Source of the DNA: Eubacteriales bacterium
Lineage (GTDB): Bacteria; Bacillota; Clostridia; Lachnospirales; Lachnospiraceae
DNA length: 64,000 nucleotides
Assembly (NCBI GenBank): GCA_030533385.1
Contig: JAUNJG010000003.1
Coordinates: 23,608 to 87,607, forward strand
Direction of reading: 5' to 3'
Position numbers and translations under genes: made by a program. Below, in pieces: positions 52,223 to 61,249 of the stretch. The first letter of the stretch is position 1, and each line of letters opens with the position of its first letter. Below the pieces are notes generated by a model. The model searched no databases. It saw only the letters and a list, made by a program, of their open reading frames with translations, and was not told where the DNA came from.

Positions 52223-53389
52223 TTATTTTCTTTTTTTGCGTTTCAAGGACGACATGATATTGCCCAACGGATTATCCAGTTTCTGTTTCATCTCTTCTAT
52301 TTCTCTTCTTTGTTCGGATAACACTTCTTCCAGCTCATTCACCTGTTTCTTTAATTCTGTATTCTCATTTCGTAAATTTATCAACGCCTTTCCTGTGAAA
52401 CGAATGATATCTTTTTCCATTTCTTCTTCCGTCTGAATCCACTTATCATAGTTAGAAAAATCCATCCGGAACAAATCTTCATCTTTCCCAAAATACTCTT
52501 TCATGACCTTTCGATTGCCATCTTTGTATCTCTCCATAAACTGCTGCGCTTCTTCTGAAGAAAATAAAGTCTTTTTATTTAATTCCGGAGTCTCATCCGA
52601 CATTCCCACCAATATCCTTCGGAAAAAAACATTGTCTCTGTGGGTCAGCCCCGGAATCCCATTTAAAATTCTTTTGATTTCAGGAGTATTTCCAACAAGA
52701 GCCGTATTTCTCTGCTCCTCGGTGATCACAAACTTACTGCTGTATTTTAATCCAATGGCATCTAAAAAATCTTCAAAAATAGAACCATTTTTAAAATATT
52801 CTCTTCCAAATCGTCTGACAATAATATTTTCCTGTCCAATCTCTTTCTCTATCACTTTCAACGGTTCATAATAATTCATTTCCAGGCGACTGGAATTTTC
52901 TATAAAATTTTCCCAGGTTGTTCTGGAATACAGCCTCTGTCCAACTTTGATTTTTTGCTTCCACCACGAAATCGCTAAACTGTCCTGCCTTCTGAAATAC
53001 ACGATAACTTTTATGGTAAAATTATTTTTCTCCGCCTCTTTGCGAAGCTTTGTCCACAAATCATCCTTTCCTCTCCGAAATACCACATTCCATATTGCCT
53101 CATCTGACAATATCACCTTATCATATTTTCGGAAAGTGTCTATTACAAAGTCCATTCCCTGACGGAACATTCTCTCCTCTTCCACCAAATCAGCCTCTCT
53201 GTTTTCATCATAACATTTTACAGAGAGAAAGAAAGCATTTCTCATAATGTTTGTCTGTCTGAATTTATGAGGAAAAATTGGATAACAATATCCTTTTTCC
53301 TGTAGCAACTCTGCGTTTTCTGTACAAAAATGCTGTAAAGAGGTAGTACCTGTTTTTGGGGTACCTATATGCAAATATAATGTTTTCAT
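52223..53389 (-). CDS. Second PAPS-type sulfotransferase-like protein with coiled coil
   Basis: 388 aa from the ATG at 53389 (AGAAGGG upstream). MKTLYLHIGTPKTGTTSLQ has the 5'-phosphosulfate loop, and VIVYFRRQDSLAISWW has the Arg/Ser 3'-phosphate motif. The whole N-terminal 330 residues are colinear with the protein at 23055-24515, and both end in a coiled coil plus a Lys/Arg-rich tail (NELEEVLSEQRREIEEMKQK). It probably uses PAPS from the cysD/cysNC locus 27 kb away. It lies 73 bases after the histidine kinase gene, with a -10 TATAAT in the gap. Confidence 0.82.
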   Translation of the reverse strand: MKTLYLHIGTPKTGTTSLQHFCTENAELLQEKGYCYPIFPHKFRQTNIMRNAFFLSVKCYDENREADLVEEERMFRQGMDFVIDTFRKYDKVILSDEAIWNVVFRRGKDDLWTKLRKEAEKNNFTIKVIVYFRRQDSLAISWWKQKIKVGQRLYSRTTWENFIENSSRLEMNYYEPLKVIEKEIGQENIIVRRFGREYFKNGSIFEDFLDAIGLKYSSKFVITEEQRNTALVGNTPEIKRILNGIPGLTHRDNVFFRRILVGMSDETPELNKKTLFSSEEAQQFMERYKDGNRKVMKEYFGKDEDLFRMDFSNYDKWIQTEEEMEKDIIRFTGKALINLRNENTELKKQVNELEEVLSEQRREIEEMKQKLDNPLGNIMSSLKRKKRK

Positions 53390-53462
53390 ATCTTCAACCC
53401 TTCTATTTTTCACATTTTAGTCTTATTCTCTCCTATTATAAAAGAATAAGATTAAAAAAAAA

Positions 53463-54839
53463 TTAAAATCCTTCCGGAAGAGCCATAAAAAATGTACTTC
53501 CTTCCCCTAACTCACTTTCCACTGTAATTGTTCCCGAATGAATCTCTACAATCTTCGCCGTGATAGACAATCCCAGTCCAAATCCTTCAGAATTTCTCGC
53601 CTTATCCGCCCGATAAAATCGATCAAAAATATATTTTTTATCTGTCTCACTCATTCCACATCCGAAATCTTTGACTGTCAAAACAACCTGATTCTTTTCT
53701 TTTTTTAATATGATATCTACCGTAGAATCTTCATCGCTGTATTTCATGGCATTATTAATCAAATTTCGGATGGCAATCATCAGCAGGCTGACATCCACCC
53801 TGGCTTCCGCTTTTTCCAAAGAAAGTTCTAAATGAATATTCTTCTCATCTTTTAATTTTTCATTTTCACAGACTTCTTCCACAATATCACTCAAATCTGC
53901 ATATTCAAAATCTACATGCGCCTTTTTTTGATCTAATCGAGACAACTGTAAAAGCTGCGTGATAATGCTGTTCGTCTTTTTTACCTGACGCTCAATCAAA
54001 TCAATGGCCTCATTAAACTCCTCTTTATCATGAATATGTTTTCTTGCATACTGACATTGAGCCATGATGACTGAAACCGGCGTTTTCAGCTCATGGGTGA
54101 CATCAGAGGAAAATTGCTTTTGTTTTTCAAACATTTCCTCCAGCCTGTCTAACATTCGATTGTTTGCCTGCTCCAAGATTTTAATTTCCTGAAAATCTCC
54201 TTCGTATTCTATCCTCTGAGATAAATTTTTCTCATCCCCAATATTTTCTGCCGTATCACATATTTTTTTGATAGGTTCCACTATTTTCTTTGAAAAAACA
54301 GAAGAAATCGCTGTGGCCAGCAACACGATGACCGCTGCACAAATATAAGAAGCATATTTTAATGTGCGGTAACCGCTGGATACGCCGCTCTTATCTACGA
54401 TACATCGTATAATGGCAATTGTCTTGAACACTCCATTTTCTCCTCCTTTTATAATGGAGCGATCATACACATAATAATGAGTATCTCCACAGCGAACTTC
54501 ACGGATTCGTTTGCGAAAGGGTTTCAATTTTTCCATGCTTGCATCCGGATAAATCCCTTTTATCAGATTTCCTTTTACATCCAGGACTACCTTGATAACT
54601 CCGTTTTCATTGTAAACAAAATTATCGGTAACGATCACCTTTCCATCTTCCATATTCACATTAATATAGTCGTACCTGGATTCTTTTCTCAACTGATTCT
54701 TCACATCAAAATCTATCGCCACATTAGAAAAATAAGTAATAAACAACGCCATTAATAAGGCGGTGGCAAACGTAATACCAACAAAATGTATGGATATATA
54801 TCTGGCAATCGACTTTTGTTTTATTCCTCTTCTTTTAAT
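53463..54839 (-). CDS. Sensor histidine kinase, probably with an ATT start
   Basis: 458 aa if translation begins at ATT (54839-54837). The first ATG in frame (54752) would cut through the first membrane helix (SIHFVGITFATALLMALFITYF), and no ATG, GTG or TTG lies upstream in frame before the reading frame has run well into the regulator gene. The protein has two helices (about 12-38 and 158-180) around an extracytoplasmic sensor domain, a HAMP, HisKA with His in SSDVTHELKTPVS, and HATPase with NLINNAMKYS, DFGCGMS and GFGLGLSI. It pairs with the regulator gene it overlaps. Confidence 0.88.
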   Translation of the reverse strand: MKRRGIKQKSIARYISIHFVGITFATALLMALFITYFSNVAIDFDVKNQLRKESRYDYINVNMEDGKVIVTDNFVYNENGVIKVVLDVKGNLIKGIYPDASMEKLKPFRKRIREVRCGDTHYYVYDRSIIKGGENGVFKTIAIIRCIVDKSGVSSGYRTLKYASYICAAVIVLLATAISSVFSKKIVEPIKKICDTAENIGDEKNLSQRIEYEGDFQEIKILEQANNRMLDRLEEMFEKQKQFSSDVTHELKTPVSVIMAQCQYARKHIHDKEEFNEAIDLIERQVKKTNSIITQLLQLSRLDQKKAHVDFEYADLSDIVEEVCENEKLKDEKNIHLELSLEKAEARVDVSLLMIAIRNLINNAMKYSDEDSTVDIILKKEKNQVVLTVKDFGCGMSETDKKYIFDRFYRADKARNSEGFGLGLSITAKIVEIHSGTITVESELGEGSTFFMALPEGF

Positions 54840-55495
54840 ATATATCCCACCCCTCTTACCGTCTGAATTAATTTTTCTTCAAAGCCATCATCTATTTTCT
54901 TCCTAAGGTAACGAATATATACATCAATGACATTAGACTCTCCATCGTAATCCATGTCCCATATGTTCGCCTCAATCTGTGCGCGGGATAAAACAATATT
55001 TTTATTTCTGATGAGACACTCCAACACAAGATATTCTTTAGGAGAAAGAGAAATTTCTTTATCTCCTCTCTGAGCTGTCCTCGTATTTACATTCAAGGTC
55101 AAATCTCCGCAAACGTAAATGTTTTCTCTTATTTCCGGCTTTCTCCTTATGATGACTCTGAGCCTTGCAACCAGCTCATCAAAAGAAAAAGGCTTGACCA
55201 TATAATCATCCGCACCATGATTTAAACCATATACAATATCATCCACATTATCTCTTGCCGTCAAAAATAACACCGGTGTTTCCACTTTTTCTTCCCGAAT
55301 CTTTTTCAAAACTTCAAATCCGTTCATTTTCGGTATCATCACATCCAAAATAACGGCATCATATTCCATGGTAGTCATATAAAGAAAAGCATCTTCTCCA
55401 TCAAAACAGGAATCCACAATATATCCCTCTGCCTCCAGATTTTTCACAATAATGCTATTCAAATCTTTTTCGTCTTCTACTACTAAAATCCGCAT
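54821..55495 (-). CDS. OmpR/PhoB family response regulator
   Basis: 224 aa from the ATG at 55495 with AAGGAGGAAAAG before it. The receiver has LVVEDEKDLN, phospho-Asp in AVILDVMIPKMNGFE at about 51, and FLTARDN and MVKPFSFDELVARL; the winged-helix domain has LSPKEYLVLECLI and SNVIDVYIRYLRKKID. It is the partner of the histidine kinase downstream; their genes overlap. Confidence 0.94.
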   Translation of the reverse strand: MRILVVEDEKDLNSIIVKNLEAEGYIVDSCFDGEDAFLYMTTMEYDAVILDVMIPKMNGFEVLKKIREEKVETPVLFLTARDNVDDIVYGLNHGADDYMVKPFSFDELVARLRVIIRRKPEIRENIYVCGDLTLNVNTRTAQRGDKEISLSPKEYLVLECLIRNKNIVLSRAQIEANIWDMDYDGESNVIDVYIRYLRKKIDDGFEEKLIQTVRGVGYILKEEE

Positions 55496-55588
55496 CTTTT
55501 CCTCCTTCCACTTGAAAATGCATCTACATTTTTCACATTTCTGTATTTTTCCCATAACATAATGATAAAGATGCTGTGAGGATTTTTC

Positions 55589-55717
55589 ATGTCTTTTTTT
55601 GATAAACTAAAATGGAACATTCAACGTATGAGTTTCAGCAACCGCGGCATATGGAGATGGATTCACCATTTGATTGACAACTTTACCGACATCAGCAAAA
55701 CTTTAAATGACCGGTAA
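55589..55717 (+). CDS. Possible small protein, 42 aa
   Basis: A 42-codon frame starts at an ATG with GAGGA six bases upstream and ends in TAA. The peptide (MSFFDKLKWNIQRMSFSN...) is basic, amphipathic and aromatic, with two Trp-containing segments. It lies between the response regulator, which reads away from it, and the AI-2E family gene, which is convergent with it. I do not recognise it, and no terminator is evident after it. Confidence 0.4.
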   Translation: MSFFDKLKWNIQRMSFSNRGIWRWIHHLIDNFTDISKTLNDR

Positions 55718-55755
55718 TCTCACTATATCCTGCATTAGATTAAAAACAAGAACAT

Positions 55756-56952
55756 TTATTTTTGTCCTTCTCCGATAGACTCTCCTGTCTCAGCATCCAG
55801 AAAAATCTTTTTGCGTTTCAACTTTTTGTTAATAAGTAACGAAAAGAGATACTGTAACACCGCCACGACCGGAACTCCCAGAAACATTCCTATGACACCC
55901 AGATAGGCTCCTCCAAAAGTGATGGCAAATAAAATGAGAATCGGACGAAGACCGGTGGAATCTCCCAGCAGCCTCGGCCCGAGAATGAGACCGTCAAATT
56001 GCTGCAAGGCGATAATCATGATGGTAAAAATAATGCCATATTTTAATTTCAACACAGATAAAATTACAATTCCCGGCATTGCCCCGATATAAGGGCCAAA
56101 ATATGGTATCATATTCGTCACTCCGACGATAACGCTGACCAACACACCATAAGGCAGTCTCAAAATATTCATAAGCAGAAAGCATAATATACCAATGATA
56201 AGGGAATCAATGGCTTTTGCCACGATATATCCCGTAAAAATCCGATTACAATTTCTGGAAATCTCAATTACTTTCGTCGCTGTCCTCTCCTCCAAAAATG
56301 CATAGAGAATTTTTTTCATCGTCATGAAAATAATTCTTTTGTCGGAGAGCAGGTAGACCGATACGACAATGGCAATGAGAATCATAATGAACCATCGGAT
56401 GACAGCCACGGAAGCCGAGTAAAGCCATGGAATCAATCGAGAGGCCACCACCGTAGAAAACTCTAATATTTTGGGAGACATATTATTGATAAAATTGTTG
56501 ACCAAAGTATTATTTAAAAATTCCAGCTGATAAGACATCTCCCTCAGCCATTTGGAAAATGCATTGTACATCACCGGTATGTTTGCTGATAACTCAGATA
56601 AACTGTAAATCAACTGAGGAATTACATATACAAGACAAACGGCTATAAATCCGATTACAATCAGATAGGCAAACAAAATAGCCAACATCTTACTTATCTT
56701 TTTTCTTTTCATCTTGAAAACTTTGATGAGTATTTTATCATGAATATAATTGACAAGAGGATTGACAATAAATGCGATTAAGATTCCTACAAAAAAACTG
56801 GACATGCTGGAAACAAAATCTTTCAGCATTCCTATCGTGGCATCCCAATGAAAAATCACACGAAAAATAATACATGCGGCCAGTATTACAAATACCGTGT
56901 AAATACATATTGTAAAATATCTCTGATTCGACTCAAAATGATTTTTATTCAC
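55756..56952 (-). CDS. AI-2E transporter family membrane protein
   Basis: 398 aa from a GTG start with AAGGAAGGAAAGG upstream. About eight transmembrane helices: two near the N-terminus, one at about 70-95, then a soluble loop and five near the C-terminus. The signatures GVTNMIPYFGPYIGAMPG and LLGDSTGLRPILILFAITFGGAYLG fix the family (PerM/YdbI). Members have been tied to autoinducer export or Na+/H+ antiport; the substrate is not known here. Confidence 0.92.
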   Translation of the reverse strand: MNKNHFESNQRYFTICIYTVFVILAACIIFRVIFHWDATIGMLKDFVSSMSSFFVGILIAFIVNPLVNYIHDKILIKVFKMKRKKISKMLAILFAYLIVIGFIAVCLVYVIPQLIYSLSELSANIPVMYNAFSKWLREMSYQLEFLNNTLVNNFINNMSPKILEFSTVVASRLIPWLYSASVAVIRWFIMILIAIVVSVYLLSDKRIIFMTMKKILYAFLEERTATKVIEISRNCNRIFTGYIVAKAIDSLIIGILCFLLMNILRLPYGVLVSVIVGVTNMIPYFGPYIGAMPGIVILSVLKLKYGIIFTIMIIALQQFDGLILGPRLLGDSTGLRPILILFAITFGGAYLGVIGMFLGVPVVAVLQYLFSLLINKKLKRKKIFLDAETGESIGEGQK

Positions 56953-57134
56953 AATTCCTTTCCTTCCTTCTTATTTTATATTTATAGTTTAACAGAAAAT
57001 GACATTTTCCGCCACCTCCGTCTTTCGTTCCTATCTAAAGTCTATCCCAATTCACCATAAAAATTTCTATTATACTTTCTACTTCGCCTCCCTTTTTTCT
57101 ACCTCTGCCAAAACCCTTTTCTCTGTCAGTCCTC

Positions 57135-57306
57135 CCAATCCGGATATCGTATCATGCTTTAACCAACATCTGGCACGAGCCTGCTTGCAAAAGAAGATAT
57201 TCATGATGAATCACAGGACGTTTTGTCTTAATGGAGAATTTCGCTGCGGTCACAGCAAAAAAGCACTGTCAGCTGCAAATCTGAGATGTTATGAATGAAT
57301 CGTTAC
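57135..57306 (-). repeat. Interspersed repeat element, about 170 bp (copy 2)
   Basis: On the minus strand it starts GTAACGATTCATTCATAACATCT and carries the same ordered blocks as the element at 20835-21001. It lies in the 440-base gap before tRNA-Lys; the remainder of that gap shows no gene. Confidence 0.7.
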
Positions 57307-57334
57307 AAAAATATATTTTTTTTTAAAAAAATGC

Positions 57335-57363
57335 TTGCATTTTTTTTAAGTTTGTTATATAAT
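57335..57363 (+). promoter_or_regulatory. Promoter of tRNA-Lys
   Basis: TTGCAT, a 17-base spacer and TATAAT, 29 bases before the tRNA 5' end. Confidence 0.85.
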
Positions 57364-57392
57364 TATTCTTGCGTTGAAAAATAATAGCGCAA

Positions 57393-57465
57393 GGGCTTTT
57401 AGCTCAGTTGGTAGAGCACCTGACTCTTAATCAGGGTGTCCAGGGTTCGAGCCCCTGAAGGCCCA
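57393..57465 (+). tRNA. tRNA-Lys (anticodon CTT)
   Basis: 73 bases. Acceptor GGGCTTT with AAGGCCC, D-arm GCTC..GAGC, anticodon arm CTGACTCTTAATCAG (anticodon CTT, reads AAG), T-arm CAGGGTTCGAGCCCCTG. CCA is not encoded. Confidence 0.96.
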
Positions 57466-57469
57466 CTGA

Positions 57470-57513
57470 AAGCACTGTTTTTGATGGATGAACCATTGGG
57501 GACGGTGCTTTTT
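57470..57513 (+). terminator. Terminator of tRNA-Lys
   Basis: AAAGCACTG pairs with CGGTGCTTT (one G-T pair) across a loop of about 21 bases and leads into T residues, directly after the tRNA. Confidence 0.8.
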
Positions 57514-57641
57514 CGTTTTATCTTTTTTCTATAAAACTGTATGGTCTGCCGGAGAGGCTTCTCTCCCACTGGCACATTCTTCTGCTTTGACATTTTTTTA
57601 CCGGAGAAACAGAAATTTGTACCGACAGACCATTCTTCTAT

Positions 57642-58280
57642 TTATTCATGATGAATTATCATTTTACAAATCGGTTTTCCTTCTTTTACAAACCTTTCCT
57701 CATATTCTGTCATTATATTTCCTTCTAAATATTCACTGTGATGAAGATCAAAGGTGCATAAATCCAGTATCCATCCACTCTCTTTTACCTCTTCCAAAGA
57801 AAAATCAAACAGTCCTCTGTTATCGGTCTTAAATACAATGTTTCCTTTTTCTTTCAGAATCTCCTGATATCTGGCCAGAAACTGACGAGAAGTAAGCCTT
57901 CTTTTGGCGTGTCTGTCCTTTGGCCATGGATCTGAAAAATTCAGATAGATTTGTTCTATCTCTCCCTTTTCAAAATATTGAGCTATATATTCCGCATCCA
58001 TTCTCAAAAAATGAAGGTTATCCAGCGGTTCCTCTTCCATTTTCTCCAATGCCCGCACTAAAACGCTGGAATACTTTTCGATTCCGATATAATGAATATC
58101 CTGATGTCTTCTTGCCATCTCCATGAGAAATTTTCCTTTTCCCATTCCTATTTCAATATGAATGGGCTTTCCATCCTGGAAAATTTCCTTCCATCTTCCT
58201 TTATTGTTTTCTCCATTTTTCAACACATATGAATTCGCCGCAATGTGTTCTCTTGAACCTTTTACATTTCTTAAACGCAT
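57642..58280 (-). CDS. trmB: tRNA (guanine-N7-)-methyltransferase
   Basis: 212 aa, full length. The SAM-binding motif is IEIGMGKGKFLMEMA at about 47-61, with YIGIEKYSSVLVRAL and the catalytic NFSDPWPKDRHAKRRL at about 115-130. The enzyme makes m7G46 in tRNA. GAGGGAGATT precedes the ATG. It stands alone between tRNA-Lys and the divergent carboxypeptidase gene. Confidence 0.95.
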   Translation of the reverse strand: MRLRNVKGSREHIAANSYVLKNGENNKGRWKEIFQDGKPIHIEIGMGKGKFLMEMARRHQDIHYIGIEKYSSVLVRALEKMEEEPLDNLHFLRMDAEYIAQYFEKGEIEQIYLNFSDPWPKDRHAKRRLTSRQFLARYQEILKEKGNIVFKTDNRGLFDFSLEEVKESGWILDLCTFDLHHSEYLEGNIMTEYEERFVKEGKPICKMIIHHE

Positions 58281-58497
58281 AATCTCCCTCTTTTGTTCGT
58301 TTCATCTTCTCACCTCAGCCGGCATATTTTCCATGGGCGGCCAAAATGATTTCCATTATTTTTTCCTTTCAAACAAGTATGATTTCTGTGTGTCTGGTGT
58401 CCTGCACACTCTGGTGTATCTTCCGACTATTTCTATCAATCTGAATCAATCACCTACATATGCTATTAGAAAAGTCTCTGTTTTACAATCCTTTTTC

Positions 58498-58526
58498 TTG
58501 CACAGAAACCATGGATAGTATACAAT
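58498..58526 (+). promoter_or_regulatory. Promoter of the D,D-carboxypeptidase gene
   Basis: TTGCAC, a 17-base spacer and TACAAT, giving a leader of about 88 bases. The rest of the gap 58281-58619 shows no further feature. Confidence 0.65.
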
Positions 58527-58619
58527 AGACAAGTATTCTATGCAAACGATTTCCTTCTTTATTATAAAGTTATCTTTTTAGATGGAAATTTATTTTGATA
58601 TACATAAGGAGATATATTT

Positions 58620-60290
58620 ATGAAACGTGTTTTTCCACTGATTTTTACCGCAATGCTCACCTTTTCTTTTTCTCTTCCTGTTCACGCACACTTTTCCTTT
58701 CAGGAAGACAAAGTGATCAATGACTCCACTCAGGCGTCGTCCCGGACTTCCACCGCAGAATCTACAGACAGTTCGCAAACCGACTCCTCAGAATCTGTTT
58801 CAGAAACCATGTCAGAAGACTCTTCCTCAGAAGCTTCTTCTTCCACAGACGCTGTCACTCCAAAAATTTCCGTCCCGACATCATCCGATTCTCCACTTCA
58901 TGAAAGTTCAGAAAACGATCCCATCGGTGACACCTCCTCTTACTACAATATAGACAATCTCGGGGAGGGACCGGAAATTGTGGCAGAATCCGCCATTCTT
59001 ATGGATGCTTCCACCGGTGCTATTCTCTATGGCAAGGAGGCGGACACCAAACGTTATCCCGCCAGCATCACAAAAGTTATGACGGCACTCCTCGCCATGG
59101 AAAACTGTTCTATGGATGACATCATTACCTTTTCTAACGAGGCTGTCAATGGCATTGAATCCGGAAGCAGCACTGCCGGCATCAACGCAGGCGCACAGCT
59201 TACCGTCAGAGATACCTTGTACGCCCTGATGCTTGTATCAGCCAACGAGGCGGGGGCTGCCATCGCAGAACACATTTCCGGCTCCAATGAAGAATTTGCT
59301 AAATTAATGACGCAGAGAGCAAAAGAACTTGGATGTGTAGGAACCAATTTTAAAAATCCTCACGGACTGCCCGATGAAGAACATTATACTACAGCTCATG
59401 ACATGGCGCTTATTTTAAAAGAAGCATTAAAATACGAAGATTTTCGCACCATCTCCTCTGCTGACAGCTATACCCTGGAACAAAGTGACACACTGACCCA
59501 CACGTTAGAACTTTGGAATCACGCCAAAATATTGAGGGAAAACAGTGACTATTATTATGAGTACGCCGAGGGAGCAAAAACCGGCTATACAAAAGCCGCC
59601 TTAAACACTCTTGTCACCTATGCCGCCAAAGATGATGTGGAACTATTGTGCGTCATTTTAAAAGACTATGGGGCAGACAACAGCTATTATGATACATCCA
59701 AGCTTTTTCAGTGGGGATTTGAACAGGTAAAATCCATAAAACCGTTGACTTCCTTTAATTTCAATGAAGCATTATCCAACAGTTCTTCCATTGATTCAGA
59801 AAAGCTGAATAATTTAAAACGCCTGGATTGTACTTTCCCTGAAGATTATTACATTCTTGTCAACAAAGATTTTGATGAAACAACTTTAAAATGTGCTTTT
59901 ACTTATGACGAAGATCCCGATACCGGACATATCGGATTTATCAATATCTTTTCCGGAGATACGGTCATTGGAACTGCGCCGGTCACCTATGACATGACGA
60001 CAGAAGCCGGACAAAGCTATCGAAATGGTGGAGAGAGTGACGATGATTTGGAAACCGCACCTGTAGACGAAAATAAAATGAGTCCACGAAAATTACTTCT
60101 CGTTCTTCTTCGCATTGTCATTGTACTAATCGTCATTGTTGTCATCATCAATATGATTCGCAGATGGAGAGCAGAGCAAAGAAGGCAAAAGCGTATCAAG
60201 GCAAGAAAAAAGAGGCATGCTTCTTCCAACACAAGAAACACAACCTCAAGAGCTTCCTCCCCTTCTTCTAAAAAACGTAAACGACGCTAA
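58620..60290 (+). CDS. D-alanyl-D-alanine carboxypeptidase (PBP5/DacF type)
   Basis: 556 aa. Signal peptide (about 1-23), a Ser/Thr/Glu-rich low-complexity linker (about 35-110), then the peptidase S11 domain with the SxxK motif in YPASITKVMTAL, SxN in LVSANEAGAAI and KTG in EGAKTGYTKAA. After a C-terminal beta domain comes a transmembrane helix (about 492-512) and a very basic cytoplasmic tail. It trims peptidoglycan stem peptides at the outer membrane face. Classic PBP5 uses an amphipathic helix, so the full membrane span and the linker are notable. AAGGAGATA precedes the ATG. Confidence 0.93.
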   Translation: MKRVFPLIFTAMLTFSFSLPVHAHFSFQEDKVINDSTQASSRTSTAESTDSSQTDSSESVSETMSEDSSSEASSSTDAVTPKISVPTSSDSPLHESSENDPIGDTSSYYNIDNLGEGPEIVAESAILMDASTGAILYGKEADTKRYPASITKVMTALLAMENCSMDDIITFSNEAVNGIESGSSTAGINAGAQLTVRDTLYALMLVSANEAGAAIAEHISGSNEEFAKLMTQRAKELGCVGTNFKNPHGLPDEEHYTTAHDMALILKEALKYEDFRTISSADSYTLEQSDTLTHTLELWNHAKILRENSDYYYEYAEGAKTGYTKAALNTLVTYAAKDDVELLCVILKDYGADNSYYDTSKLFQWGFEQVKSIKPLTSFNFNEALSNSSSIDSEKLNNLKRLDCTFPEDYYILVNKDFDETTLKCAFTYDEDPDTGHIGFINIFSGDTVIGTAPVTYDMTTEAGQSYRNGGESDDDLETAPVDENKMSPRKLLLVLLRIVIVLIVIVVIINMIRRWRAEQRRQKRIKARKKRHASSNTRNTTSRASSPSSKKRKRR

Positions 60291-60299
60291 ATCAAAAAA

Positions 60300-60340
60300 A
60301 TGTGCCAGTAATTTTTTACTGACACATTTTTTATATTAGG
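60300..60340. terminator. Bidirectional terminator
   Basis: TGTGCCAGTAA pairs with TTACTGACACA with one mismatch, flanked by A and T runs; between the carboxypeptidase gene and the convergent DUF3881 gene. Confidence 0.85.
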
Positions 60341-60349
60341 AAAAAAAGA

Positions 60350-61225
60350 TTATAAACAATCCACCTCTCCCTGAAGCCATATATAACCTTTGAATCGCCT
60401 GCCTACTTCCGGTATGCCCGTCATATCTTCCTTTGCAATTGTAAATTCAATTTGAATTGAATTACATTCCAAAGAAATGTAATAAAAGCTTTCTCCTGTC
60501 ATTTTATTTGTCATCGTCGATACATCAATAATATTTCCCAACACAGAATATTTATCACATTCCACTGTATAAGGCATAAAATAAGAAGTCACGATCGTAA
60601 AAATATCTTCTTTTTTGGAACGGCTGCTTACCAGATTGTAGGTGTCCATATCTTCGAGGGTGAGCTGCTCCATTGCCTCCACATCCCCCGCCTTTGCCGC
60701 ATCAATCATTTGATTCCGGATTTCATTTCCCTGCTGCTCTCTTCTTTTTTGGCATTCATCTGTTTCAATGGGAAGAATAATCATTCCCTTTGAAGACAGA
60801 CCAGATAAAATCATCGTATTAAATTCTTCTTCAAAAATACCATGCTTTCTTTTCAAATATTCTACGATATTGTTGACATGGAATATTAAAGGGATACCCA
60901 GATTATTCTCATCACAAATACAAGAATATTCCTGATTTCCAGTATGTCTTTCAAATTCCAGATTTTCATGAAAAAGACAATTCATCCCTTTTACATAAGG
61001 AAATACCGAATCCAATTCCAAATATCCTTCTGTATCTTCAATGGCTGTCACCGAAATTCCCGTTGCCTCCGAAAAATCTTTCTCATATATCAATAAAGTT
61101 TCTTTTTCATTGATTAAAACAGAATCTTTTCTATCAAAATTTTTCGTAACGTAATCAGCCAATTCTCTTATTTTTTTCTTTGTATTATATTGTCTAAAAC
61201 CAATTGCCTTTAAATACTGATGCAT
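60350..61225 (-). CDS. DUF3881 family protein
   Basis: 291 aa, soluble. The start MHQYLKAIGFRQYNTKKKI and the C-terminal GRRFKGYIWLQGEVDCL are typical of this family, which is largely confined to Lachnospiraceae and relatives. Its function is unknown. It follows the DUF4446 gene in what looks like an operon ending the par cluster, an arrangement I have seen as conserved in the group. Confidence 0.82.
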   Translation of the reverse strand: MHQYLKAIGFRQYNTKKKIRELADYVTKNFDRKDSVLINEKETLLIYEKDFSEATGISVTAIEDTEGYLELDSVFPYVKGMNCLFHENLEFERHTGNQEYSCICDENNLGIPLIFHVNNIVEYLKRKHGIFEEEFNTMILSGLSSKGMIILPIETDECQKRREQQGNEIRNQMIDAAKAGDVEAMEQLTLEDMDTYNLVSSRSKKEDIFTIVTSYFMPYTVECDKYSVLGNIIDVSTMTNKMTGESFYYISLECNSIQIEFTIAKEDMTGIPEVGRRFKGYIWLQGEVDCL

Positions 61226-61249
61226 TCGTATACTCCTACTATCTTTTTA

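Noticed and set aside
53414-53462. Terminator between the histidine kinase and the second sulfotransferase
   Set aside because: The CTTATTCT/AGAATAAG stem has no T-run on the transcribed strand, so readthrough is likely.
57399-57593. Minus-strand frame of 64 aa
   Set aside because: It lies over tRNA-Lys and its terminator; the matching peptide is a common artefact of tRNA genes.
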